Positions 38,692 through 51,100 of a DNA stretch of 64,000 nucleotides are shown here, one piece after another. A program made the translations under genes and the position numbers. Location of the stretch: NCBI GenBank assembly GCA_037952775.1, contig JBANAY010000003.1:22320001-22384000 (forward strand), in the 5' to 3' direction. Within the stretch, counting starts at the first letter, position 1, and every line of letters begins with the position of its first letter. Source of the stretch: Clonostachys chloroleuca. Lineage: Eukaryota; Ascomycota; Sordariomycetes; Hypocreales; Bionectriaceae. The notes below the pieces were generated by a model. That model was not told the origin of the DNA, ran no database searches, and worked only from the letters and a program-made list of their open reading frames with translations.

Positions 38692-39223
38692 AGAAAAATA
38701 TAATAATTCCTTAGTAATTAAAAGTATTATTATAAAAAACTAAAATAATAATTTATAATAATAAATAGATATAGTAATTATAGTTTTAATAATATTATAA
38801 TTTAGTATACTAAAAAACCTATTTTATTAAGAATTCTAATAAATAAAATAAATCTTAAACTAAATATAAAAAATAGAATAATCTTTAGAAATAGATTTTA
38901 TTAATTAGATATATATAATAAATTAATAAAAATATAATTATAATATTAAGTTTAATCTATAGTATAAATAAGTTAGAAAAGAATAAAAATAAAAAAATAA
39001 AGAAAAATATTTTAAAAGGGAAAAACTAGATTATATTCTAAAGGAATATTAGAAATATAATAAGCTATTTAAAAAAAACCTTAAAAACCAGATTATTATA
39101 ATATAGCTAATAGAATTATAAAATCTCTATTATTAAAAAAGAAGAACTAGTATTCTATAAACTCTATAATCTTATAGAACTTTAGTTATAAATATTCTAT
39201 AAATATATTAATAATATATTAGT
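38692..39223 (+). pseudogene. Ty3/gypsy pol fragment, upstream part of the reverse transcriptase
   Basis: A degenerate plus-strand frame directly before the copia insertion. Its reading continues after the copia element at 46,094, so both are halves of one gypsy pol gene split by that insertion. Confidence 0.5.
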
Positions 39224-39228
39224 AAAAG

Positions 39229-39417
39229 TGTTAGTATACTAAATACTACTAACTAGCAGTTACTAGCTGGAAGCTAGAAGTAGAGCGGTTCGCTTAGTTA
39301 GGACTGCTCTGAAACTGTATTTATAACCGGTTTACTTCTATAGCTAGGATAGTAACTTAATTAATTACTTTCAACCTATTTACTCTATAGCATACGCTTT
39401 AGAAAAGCCTTCCAATA
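39229..39417 (+). repeat. 5' LTR of copia copy 1
   Basis: 189 bp, the same length as the other three LTRs of this family in the window. The internal region begins CTGATTAGTAG; I do not recognise a primer-binding site there. Confidence 0.9.
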
Positions 39418-39959
39418 CTGATTAGTAGTTATATAGCAGCTACAGATTAGCAAAGAAGAAGAGATAGGATTTCCTAAGCGCTTAGGGAAGTACAGTCCTC
39501 CTGTAAGCGCTAGTCCTATACTATAGAACTATATATAATATATAATATAATAATACTATTATCTTTTATATACTCTGAACAGTTACTTTGGAGATTACTT
39601 GTTCCTCTAATAATACTGTTAGTACTAGAAATACCTTTAAAGAGTATTATATTATATATACCTCCCTATTAATACAGATAGGAGCGATTAATAAGATTGC
39701 TTCCTTCCCTAACTATCTAATCTCAAGAGTTCGCTCTTACAGGATACTCTCCCTTTCCTAACTCTAGAAGGAAATAAGATAATCCCTTATACTTCTCCCT
39801 TACCGCTACTCTATTTCCTGTAACCTACCGGAATCCTCCTGAATAAAGACCCTAGTCCCTCGAACAAGGGTAAAACCCTATACTCCCCTGTTATAAAAAT
39901 ATATATATACTTTGGAACCTACCTCCTAAGTAAGTATAATAGTACTACTAGTACAAACT

Positions 39960-42900
39960 ATACCTATACTAACCCCCTTTAACTGTGATAAAGCAGAAGA
40001 GGTCTTTAATATAACCAGGCTGACGAAGGTCTGTATAAATAATATCAACTGAACAAACCGCCCGACCTCAGCAGCCCAGATAACTACCTAAGAACTTGCT
40101 GATATATATACAGTATATTATATATACCGCTATAAATACGCCGGGCTGTATAGCAATAACTTACTAGGCGAGTTTATATATAACTTCAGGGACTAGTTAA
40201 TAGAAAAGTTTATACTCCTAAATAATAGTATTACTAAGGAGTTAAAACATATCCTATAATATAGCGGTATATATACCAGCCCCGTGAATAATACACCTGA
40301 AGCAGCTCTTAATAATATACAGGAGCTAAAGAACCTGCCGGAATAGCTAAACAATTAACAGTTCCTTATAAACACCTTCAATCCGAACTCCTGGGTATTC
40401 CAATTGCAGGAGCAATACAGGAAGTCTCAAGGATATACAGTACCAACACCACAAACACCCCGAGAAAGGAGTATAACCCGTACAATCAAGATAGATAAGA
40501 TAGAAATACCTGAGAGGAACGAGGAGTTAACCTAATAAGTACCTATACCTCCCAGGAATCCAGTTCTAAGATAAGAACCAGGAGGCTATACATACGAGTT
40601 ATACAACCCGTACTATAACCTCCTACCCGAGTAAAGCCTCAGAACAGGTATAGTAGCTGTATAAGAACTTATAGCCTTCCAGAAGCTGTATAATATAAAA
40701 GAGCACTTATTCGGCGGGGAACTGTATAATATGCTTAATACTAAAGTCAGGATAATACTGAACGCTTATAAATCCTGCAATATACAGCCAAGTGGATTCA
40801 AAACTAAGAAGGGGTCGATGACCGGTCTGAAACAGCAGACTATAGAGACCCTGATAACCACAATAACCCAGATAAGGAAGACTAGTGCGCGAGCGGTGAT
40901 AAACAACACCTGATACAATATCTGCTCGATGAGGTATTCTGGTACTCGCTCTCCGGAGAGGAGATCGAGAGAAAGCTATAAGACCCCTTACAATTCATTA
41001 TTAAGGAAAGATATATAATACGATTCCAGGGGATTATACCGGACACAGGCGCCTTATTAATCTCAACTGTAGGTAAACCACAATTTAAAGCACTTAAACA
41101 AATTAATCTATCGATTAAACTGGATACTACAGCTGATATAAAGAGCATTAAGTTTGGAAAGGGGCTTATAGAGTTACTTAGTATAATAAAGTTGCAGACT
41201 CCGTTCGGACCTATTATATTTTACGTAATAAACTCAGAGACCCCTTTCCTGATATACCTTTGAGATATAGACTGTCTGAATATTAAGTTTAGGAATATAA
41301 CCGATAAAGTAGTTAGGACTACAGATAGTCTTTCCGCCCTAACTATAAGGAAATAGGGCTATATATAGTTCTTTCCTAAATATATACTAATAGCTGATAC
41401 AGCCTACTTGATAGAACCAGAGCTGAGATAACTCTATCACCGCTTTAGTCACCTATCAGTAGAAAGGCTGTATAAGCTCTTAGAAAGAGCAGGCTATAAG
41501 GATATAGACAGAGAAGTAATAAAAAAGATTAAACACTTCTACTACTAATACCAGACCTATAGCCTAGCTCCGAAACACTTCAAATTCAGACTATAAGATA
41601 ATCTCGACTTTAACTATAAGATTATAGTTAATATTATATATCTGCTGGATTAAGAACCGGTTTTATATATTATCTGCACAGTAACTGCGTTTCAAAATAT
41701 AACCTTCCTTATAGATATCTCGGTAGATACTATATAGGAAGTATTAAAGAGGATCTGGCTAGATATATATCTAGGACTGCCAGACCGTATTATATATAAT
41801 ATAGGAACCCAATTTATAAGTAACTGATTTCACACAAATATAAGGATTATTAGTTCCGAGTGCAAGCAAATACTAATTAAAGCCTATTAGTTAATTAGTA
41901 AGATCGAGAGATATTACAGATCGCTATAATATATATTTAATATCTTATATAAGGAACTCAAGGAGACAACCTCGAAGGAATTAATATTATAAGCAGTAGT
42001 TAAAGCAGTTAATAATACAGCAGGGCCTAATAGCCTTATACTAATACTCCTTATATTTAGAGTATATCTAAGAGTTATTATATTCTCTCCCCTATTACAA
42101 TCTACAGTTTAAAGAGTATAAGCAGTTAACCTCGTAATAAAAGCCTTAAGGGAACTATATACTAAAGAGAGAACTATACTCATACTAGCTATATATAACA
42201 GCCCTAACCCAACAGAACTCCTTAAACTCCTACTCCTAAGCGAGGTTATAGTATAGAGAGAGAATAAGGGGTAGTTTAGGCTGTACAGACTTTTATTAAA
42301 TAACTCCTATAATATTACAATCAAAACACAGGATAGACCAAAGACCTTTCAGTCTATATATATAAAGCCGTACTACAGAGATAAACAGACTAAAAATCTA
42401 GCCTAAGAGAGTACTAGCCTGGCAATATATCTAAAAGACCTCTTACTACTTATAACAAGCGAACTACTATAAAGAAGGGGATAACCAACAGGCTTAAAGA
42501 ATAAACTGAAAGTGTATATATAATATATAGTATAACTAGTTAGACTGTATACTAACTATATAATATACAAGGAGCAAGATACCCTTAAGCTAGCTAAGAA
42601 ACTTCAAAAGGAAGGAGTTATTATAACCCCGGGCGCTCTATTTAAGGCCTCCACAACAGCTGAAATTAACTAACTTATTAAAGCAGATATATTTAAGTTT
42701 ATACAGTTTAACTGTAATATTAAAAGCAGTTAACTGTTTAAAGTATATATTATTAATAAGGTAAAAGGATAGAATATATATCTATACAAGAAATCCCATC
42801 TGGTTATATAAGGATATAATAATACTAGTAAGGAGATAGTTCTTATATAGTTACTAACAATCTAATACTACAGCTAACAGCTTATCCTTATACTGATACT

Positions 42901-44260
42901 ATTACTACTAGTAGCAGGAACTTATATTCTGACAGGTAGAGATATTATATAAGCCTACCTGCAGTCTGAGTCAACACTATAACACGCAATTTATATAACG
43001 CTCCTAAAAGACCTTAAGTAAAGCTACCTGTAAGGAATAGTTATAAAAATCATAAAGCTGCTATATAAGATCGCTAAGTCTAGTATATATTAGTATACTA
43101 TATACTATAAGTACTTTATAACATATATAAAGATAGTAACCTCCAGCTTTAACCTATACCTCCTAATTGCAGGAAGTAATATGCTCAGTTTCAGAATTAT
43201 CGGAATACAAACTAATAATATACTCAGGTTATTTAATAAGATACTTACTACAGAAGAAGAACATTAGTTAAAAGAGGCTAAGTTCAAGGCAAAAGCCAGG
43301 GTCAAGCTTTCTAAGGAAATAAATCTTAAATTTAACAGAGGAAAGATATCCCTCCACAGTATAATAATTAAGTTCCTTTAAAAGGGCCAAGCCAATATAC
43401 TCCAGAAAGCTATAGATATAGAGAGCTATAAAGCCCAAAGAGCATACAGTATATAGATTATGAGTATTACACAACCAGAAGCTTTATATAATTTATCTAT
43501 AGCAGCGTAATTGTAATAGAACCTATCAAAAGATAATATCAAGAAGTTAAACAAAAGGCTTATATAGTAAATTAAGAACTATAACCGCGGACTAAAATTT
43601 ATACTACTCGATCTGTACAACCTGAAGCTGTATATCTTTACAGACGGATCTCTTGCTAATAATAAAGATATAAGCTCCTAAATCAGCTTTATAATTATAC
43701 TTAGAATAGAGATAAGGATTAAGGGCTAGGAGCCCGTATTCCAACTGACCGGGAATATTATATACTAATTATTAATAAAGTACAAATATATTATAAGAAG
43801 CAGCCTCATATCAGAAGTCTATAGTATAGTAGCCGGATTTAATATAGGTATTACAATTATAAGTACCCTTCGAATAATTACTTTGAAAATAATACTGCTA
43901 GAAATACTGCTGGTGATTTATATAGATTCTCTCTTACTATATGAATACCTTATTAAGCTCAGTATAACTATAGAGAAAAGACTAATAATTAATATAATAG
44001 CCTTACAGCAATTATATAAATACTATAAAATTACTAAGATAAAATAGATCAATAGAGAGGATAACCCAGCAGATACCTTAATAAAAGGGAAGTCTAATTT
44101 AGTACTCTTGAAACTTATAGAAATAAATAAGTTAAGAATTCAAATTAAAGGAGATATTAAGAAGCTACCCAAACCAGGCGCAGCCCAGTAAATATAGACA
44201 GACCGAACCTATATAATAAGCCGCTTTAAACTGAGAATTCAAATATATTATAAGTAATTA
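39960..44260 (+). pseudogene. Copia gag-pol polyprotein, RIP-inactivated
   Basis: Degenerate gag spans about 39,960-40,920. The protease active site DTGALL is at about 41,042. A GAG-pre-integrase motif (YHRFSHLSVERLYKLL) lies near 41,438-41,490. The integrase core (GTQFISN) is near 41,805-41,830. In the reverse transcriptase, LTGRDIIxAYLQS is near 42,930, and the QTDD-type catalytic motif reads QTNN near 43,205-43,216, both Asp changed to Asn by G-to-A. RNase H has FTDGSLANNKD at about 43,631-43,663 and YIDSLLLYEYL near 43,920. Many in-frame TAG/TAA would revert to CAG/CAA. The order PR-INT-RT-RH identifies the family. The element cannot now make active enzymes. Confidence 0.88.
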
Positions 44261-44398
44261 GAATATACAGAGGGGGGCCTCCTACAAGAGGCTATTCTAT
44301 TCCCCTATCTATCTAAGCTATCTACTAATAATTAGATCTATCTACCTATCTGAACTAGCTAAGCTATCTAATTTTTTTTTTTTTATTTTTTTTTTATT

Positions 44399-45052
44399 TT
44401 ATCCTCCTCTTTTACTCAGGTTCAGGGTATATAGGAAAACAGTATCCAGGGGGTTAGGATCAGATATTAGAGGAATTACCCTTAAGTTTATCATCACTAT
44501 ACATCAGAATCAGATATTAGAGGAACCACCCTCGGATTTATTATTATTATCAGACCTATTAGTACTCCTGTAAATAGTACTATTATTATTATCAGGCCTT
44601 ACAGACTAATAACAAATAGTATAGTACTCCAAAAGAGATTTAACCTCCTCAGAAACAGTATTCTTAAAAATATAGCTAGAGCCAGGTTCTAATCTGTATT
44701 GCTAATAGATAGTTAAACTGTTAAAAGTACTATTTATAGTAAGATTATAAGCTATCTTCCAGGCAGTACTAGTATATGTAACCAGAAGGCACGCCTTAGT
44801 ATACTTACAGGAAGGTTTCCTAGCAGGTTTACCAAGCTCAGTAAGAACTTTATAAGCAGTAACCAAGTTATATACAAAAAGCATCAGGACTTTAGGTATA
44901 GTAATACAAATATTACCGCCCTTATTATAATATATATACTATATCCTATTACTATTATAGTCAAAGTAATAACTATTACTCTTCCCTGAGGTAAGCGACT
45001 TAATATATACTGTATATTTATCAGGATACTTACTACTAATAAATATATCAGC
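44399..45052 (-). pseudogene. Antisense reading frame inside copia copy 1, unknown protein
   Basis: On the minus strand a frame of 217 codons runs to TAA at 44,401-44,399, with only four internal stops, all RIP-compatible. It is protein-like: SSKYPDKYTVYIKSLTSGKS, NKGGNICITIP, LGKPARKPSCKYTKACLL, then a Ser/Asn-rich end (DNNNSTIYRSTNRSDNN). A possible intron (about 45,091-45,053, GTATAA..CTTAG) would link it to an upstream basic coiled-coil-like piece RRIQKELRKLKR. An A-rich tract on the same strand (44,400-44,372) follows the stop. No family is recognised. The corresponding region of copy 2 is at about 62,045-62,700. Confidence 0.45.
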
Positions 45053-45899
45053 TAAGGAAGTAAGAAAAAGAAAGACTACTAATACTTATACCTGGTTAGA
45101 GTACTTCTTAGCTGTATAATATTCCTATCTCTTGAGCTTCCTGAGCTCCTTCTGTATCCTTCTGATCTCAGCTTACCGCTAGGCCAGCGTACTCGATATT
45201 CTTTAGACCGCTATATAAGCCTGTTAGTAAGAGTTCCCGAAACTAAGCACCCGAGCATATATAATTAACAGCTGTTTCCCTGGCCACACTGCAGTAGAGC
45301 AGTATTACAGGCTCGGGGGAGGGGCTCCGAGGAGCAGATAAAAGGGGGAGGAGGAAGGTATTATATCTCTATATTTAGTTAGCTCTGAAATATATAAGGA
45401 GGGAGTAACTACTTACAGAGAAGAAAATAGTAAGTTAAAAGTTTAACTATATACTACTAAGGTTAGCTGCAAAACTATATCCTAGAGTATATATACCTCT
45501 ATATATAAAAAGAGGATTAGGGTATAACTATCCTATAAAACAGTTAGCTATAAAACTCTAATCTAAAGTAGTAAGGATTATTATAGAGGGTATATATATA
45601 ATACTAGGGCGGCTATATAGAAAAGGAAAAGAGGAATATTATAGTAGTATAGAACAGGGTTTAATATAAGTAGGGTATATACTTATAATTACTTATTGCT
45701 AGGGGTAACTATAGTAATAAGCGGGGAAACCTAATAATAAAATATATATATATCCGGACTAACATATATAGTATACCTTTTTAATAAAGATATAAGGAAT
45801 TAGAATTATATATATTTATTTCTTATATTTACAGAGGTTACAAAGGGTCTATAATTATAAGGGCTATTTATACAGAATGAGAAAACAAAAGACTGCCTA

Positions 45900-46088
45900 T
45901 ATTAGTATACTAAATACTACTGACTAGCAGTTACTAGCTGGAAGCCAGAAGCAGAGCAGTTCGCTTAGTCAGGACCGCTCTGGAACTGTATTTATAACCG
46001 GTTCACTTCTGTAGCTAGGATAGTAACTCAATCAATCACTTTCAACCTATCTACTCTATAGTATATGCTTTGGAAAAGCCTTCTAATA
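45900..46088 (+). repeat. 3' LTR of copia copy 1
   Basis: 189 bp, preceded by a purine-rich stretch (GAGAAAACAAAAGA, about 45,880-45,893) suitable as polypurine tract. Slightly fewer C/G losses than the 5' LTR. Confidence 0.9.
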
Positions 46089-46093
46089 AAAAG

Positions 46094-47300
46094 ACTATAT
46101 ATAACTATTAATTTTATCTATATAATATTCTATAATATTTATATTTAAAAAGAATAATAAATTCTATTTAATTATTAATTACTATTAGCTAAATAAGATT
46201 ATATATAAAGATAGAATATTCTTATTACTAATTATAGAACTTAGAAACTAATTATAGAATAAATAGTAGTTTACTATATTAGATCTAAAGGAAGCTTATA
46301 ACTTAATATAAGTTAAGGAAGAAGATAAATAGAAAATAGTATTTAGAATAAAGTTTAACTTATATAAGTATCTTATTATATTCTTCAGACTAATAAATAT
46401 ATTTATAATATTTTAATAAATAATTAATTAAGTATTCTAAAAGTATTTTAATATCTTTATAATTATTTATTTTAATAATATTTTAATTTTCTTAGATAAT
46501 TATAAGATATATAAAGAATATATATATAAGGTTTTAAAAAAGCTAGAAAATATAAATCTTTTAATAGAATCTAAGAAAAGTTAGTTCTATATTAAGAAAA
46601 TTAACTTTCTAGAATATATTATTTAATTTAATAAAATATAAATAGAGAGATATAAAATTACTATAGTTTCTAAATAGGAAGAACTAATAAATATTAAAGA
46701 AGTTTAAGTTTTTCTTAGATTTACTAACTACTATTAATAATTTATTAAAAACTATAGAAAGATTATTATACTTCTATATAATCTAATAAAGAAAGAAAAA
46801 GAATTTTAATAAAACTTAAAATATTAAGATATATTTAATAATATTAAGAACTATATAACTAATAAACCTATACTATAGATATTTAATCTAAATAAAAAAG
46901 TAGAACTTAAAACTAATACTTTAGATTTTATAATTAGTATATAAATTAGCTAAAGAGATAATAAAAGAAGATTATACCCTATAGTATTCTATTTAAAGAA
47001 ACTATATAGTATAGAACTTAACTATTTTATTTATAATAAAGAATTTATTACTATTATATATATATTTAAAGAATTTAAGTACTATTACCTAGGAATATAA
47101 TATAAGATTAAGATATATATAGATTATAAGAATATTTAGTATTTTATTATAATTAATTAACTTAATAGAAGATAAATATACTATACTAAATATTTATTTA
47201 AATTTAATTATAAAATTATATATTAAAAAAAATTAGAAAATAAAAGAGCTAATACTTTTAATTATAAATCTAAATATAAATAAATAATTCTAAAAACTAA
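46094..47300 (+). pseudogene. Ty3/gypsy reverse transcriptase and RNase H, RIP-degraded
   Basis: Continues the frame broken by copia copy 1. Recognisable gypsy segments include DLKEAYNLI (about 46,288), a YLDDILIF equivalent reading YFNNILIF (about 46,468-46,491, Asp to Asn), FLEYII, EVQVFLRFTNYYQQFIKNY (about 46,705-46,760) and RNase H segments LNYFIYNKEFITII and FKYYYLGIQYKI. Stops are RIP-type. Confidence 0.75.
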
Positions 47301-47965
47301 TTTTTTTTAGAGGGGTTTTTACTATATTTAAAGGATATTCTAAGATCAGGCTATATATAACTAGATCTATATAATTTATTTTTAACTAAGTTTTAGTCTA
47401 TATCTAACCTTTAACTCTATTTTTTTTTACCTTTTTATTTATATAAGCTAAGGTAAGATAATAATATCTCTAAAAACTCTAAAAAGAGCTTACTAAGTAT
47501 ATAACTTAGCTATAGGCCCTAAGGGGGAATACTTATTATCTATAATTAACTATAATACCTCTCTAAGCTTATTATTACTAATCCCTAATTACTAACTACT
47601 AACTACCTCTCCTTATAATAATAATAGATACCTCTAATATTATTATCCCCTGCAGCCAGAGCTCGGTTATTTCTAAAAACTAATAAATAACTATTTTTAA
47701 TAAATAATAAAGGATATTTAGTATAATAAACCCTAGATACTATACTAAGAGAAATAGTATATATTAAAATCTAGATAAATATTATACTAGATATAAAGAT
47801 ACTATAGTAAGATATAAGAATAATATTTATTAAAGAAATCTATAAGTATTTACTCTTAGAATATTAAGAAGTTAAGAAAATATTTAATAGAATAAAATAA
47901 TATTATAACTATTTTAGTTTTTAAAAGAATATATAAACTATAGTTTTAGAATATATTACTTATAT

Positions 47966-48168
47966 TATAATAGACTAGCCTTATAGTAGCTATAGATAGA
48001 TATCTGCTTTAGAGTTTATATTCTTAGGAAGAAAGAAAGTAGATTCCTTTCTATAACTCTCTCTTCTCTTATATAGTACTATAGTATACTAGTTAGGGGT
48101 TTTACTTACTATAATTATCTTTTATTAGATCTAGCTTAGTTTTCTACTAGGCTTAAGTTCTTAATATA
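47966..48168 (-). repeat. 3' LTR (relative to pol) of the 7.65-kb gypsy element
   Basis: 203 bp starting TATAATAGACTAGCC and ending TTCTTAATATA; aligns along its whole length with 55,414-55,616. Confidence 0.85.
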
Positions 48169-51100
48169 CTCTCTCTCTTAGATCCCTTTTTCCTTCTAAT
48201 ATAGTAGTATAAGATATTATTTTAATAATATTATTCTCTAATCTATTTATTTTACTATTATATTATAGTATTTATATAACTATAGGTTATTATAGTAATA
48301 ATAGTAGAGTAATTATAAATAGGTATAGGGTAAGTATAATATAATCTTTTCTTACTTTAATCTTATTATAAACTCTATCTATTTTATAATCTCTACTCTT
48401 TCTAAAATAATTATAAATTATTTATTAGTTATAACTTCTTTATTAAACCTTATCTTATATTATTTTTAATTTATTCCTTCCTATTTAATATTATAGTAAT
48501 ATATCTACTATTACTCTACTACTTCTATCTCTATTTAATAGTAATAGAAATAGGCTTTCTAGCTACTAATTAAACTTTATACTAGTTTTTATAATAAATC
48601 TATAGAAAAAGCAGAAGAAAATATATCCTATATAAAACTCCCCTTCTCTTATCCTAATAGCTAACTAGCTTCTACTAATAATTTTATTTTCTATATTAGG
48701 TTAATATTCTAATTACTTATTCTACCTCTAGTATAATTATTTCTTCTACTATTTAGAGTAATTAAAACTCTATCTCTACTTCTACCTAGGGTAATATTAC
48801 TACTACTTTAAATAAGAGTAAGAAGAAGAAGAAATCTAAGAAAGCTATAAATAGGTTTCTTATAAAGGGAGACTCTAATAATAAGTAATATACTACTTCT
48901 GAATAAATTAAAGATATTTACTAATTCTATTACTAATCTACTCTTATAAAGAGTAAATATATTTATATTTATAACTATAAAGTATTCTATATTAAATACT
49001 AGGAGTATAAGATAAAGTATATTTAGAATACTATACTTTTTACTTTAAACTCTACTTTATACTATATCTAGAATAATATTATAATTACTATTAACTAGAG
49101 TAAATATATTATTAGCTATATAATTATAAAAATAATTACTACCCCTATCTAATATATTTAATTTATATTTTCTTTTTACTTACTTATATATATCTATATA
49201 TATATATATAAGAATATAGTCTAATCTAGTATTTTAACTTATTTAGCTTATACTACTAGTTCTATTTCTAACTCCTAAGATTAATTAGCTAAAATAGCTA
49301 CTTAATTTACTACTAGCTCTACTAGCTATATCTATATAGATATAATTTCCTATAATACTACTATATACTTTACTTATAAAGTTCAGAGTTATATTAAAAA
49401 ACTTATTAATAAGGTTTATTATACTAATATAAGTAATCTAACCCAGGGTAATCTTATATTTTAATAAAAGTTAATATAGTATTTTAAAAGTATTTTAAAG
49501 TAAATAAATATTAATATTAAAAGATTAATCTTATATATAACTAACTCCTTAACTCTATAAGCTAGATTCTAAAGGGTTAATATATATAGCCTGCTCTAAT
49601 CTATAGTTTACCTTATTCTATATTATCTAGCCCTAAGAGATATTATACCTACTATAAACTAATAGATTCTTATACCCCTTTTTATATTTATCTAGAGTAA
49701 TTAGTAATTATTAATTCCCCTTATATTACCCCCTCTTACTTATAATAAACTATATCTTATTCTGGATTAGCTTTATTAACTAGATATACTAGTATTTATA
49801 AATCCTGCTCTAGTAGTATTTATTTTAAAAATATATCTATTCCTATACTAGATAGACTTATATATAGCTATAGTTATACTCCTAATTCTCTAAACTATAT
49901 ATATAGAGAATATATTATATATCCTGCTTATAGTAATTCTCCTATTAGCTATACCTCTTACTCTGCTTATATAACTATATCTTATTCCTAATAAAGCTTT
50001 TAGTCTATCTCTATTTACTCTGATCTAGAGTATATATTACTTTATTAGTATCTAAATCTATACTATTATAGATATAATATTTATTATACTAATAGAGGTA
50101 ATTCTATAAATTATAATAGTATAAACCCCTTTAGGGAAAAGGTTTTTAAAGGGAAATAATTTAAATAGAATTAAAATAAGAGTAAATAGAAGTATAAAGA
50201 GAAGTATTATAATATCCCTAAGTAGCTATATAATTATATAATAGTTAGTATAATATATCTAATATATAACTAAGTTTTTATAAAATAATATTCTTAATTT
50301 CTTTTATAGTTTATTTCCTAGACTCTAATTATAAAAAAGTTAATTAGAAGATAGTAGTTAAGAATTAAATATATTTCTATTCCTTTTTTATTATATCCCC
50401 TAGTCTATTTATAGTATATATTTTACCCTATTTCTTTTTAAACTTATTTAGAGCTACTATATTATAAAACTCCTCTAATAGTTCTTAGATTAGTTTATTA
50501 TAACTAATTTATTTTATTAGAATCTTTCTATATCTTCCCTAGTCTAGGGTATTTTTTATTATTAGGATAAACTTAATCTAGTATTATTCTTCTCTTTTCC
50601 TATTATTAATATCTACTTATAATAATTCTAGCCTAGTATTTAATATTCTTTAGAATAGAAGCAGATTATTAGCTACTCTCTTAATTAGATCTATATAAAA
50701 GATAGAGTAAATATTATCTAGTATATTTAAAGTAATAGTATTTAGACTTAGAACTATAATTACTATATATTTTATATAGAGCTAATCTAGTTTTTTAATA
50801 GATCTAGCTATTTTTATATTTCTTAAGAATAGCTATATTTTATTATCTATCTAGAACTATTTAGCTAGTTATTATAACTAGTTTATATCTAATTACTATT
50901 TTTACTAAGTAAATATAATTATAACTTAAACTAATTCTACTTCTATCCTTAGATACTTTAGGAATTAAACTATTCTACTCTTAGATAAGTATTTTAACTA
51001 GGGAATCTCTATTAAAAATTAAACTAGATTTATATTAAACCTATTTAAGAATCTAAATAAGCTTATATCTATTACTAAGAAGTTTCTATTATTTAAAACT

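Larger units (their letters stand above)
39229..46088 (+). mobile_element. Full-length Ty1/copia LTR retrotransposon, copy 1 (6,860 bp)
   Basis: LTRs of 189 bp at 39,229-39,417 and 45,900-46,088, with a perfect TSD AAAAG (39,224-39,228 and 46,089-46,093). It begins TGTTAGTATAC and the LTRs end AATA (originally ACA). Domain order protease, GAG-pre-integrase, integrase, reverse transcriptase, RNase H is diagnostic of copia. It is distinctly less AT-converted than the surrounding sequence and than copy 2, so it inserted later or met fewer RIP cycles. It sits inside a gypsy reverse transcriptase gene. About 1.7 kb between RNase H and the 3' LTR is not needed for a standard element and holds an antisense frame. 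Confidence 0.92.
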
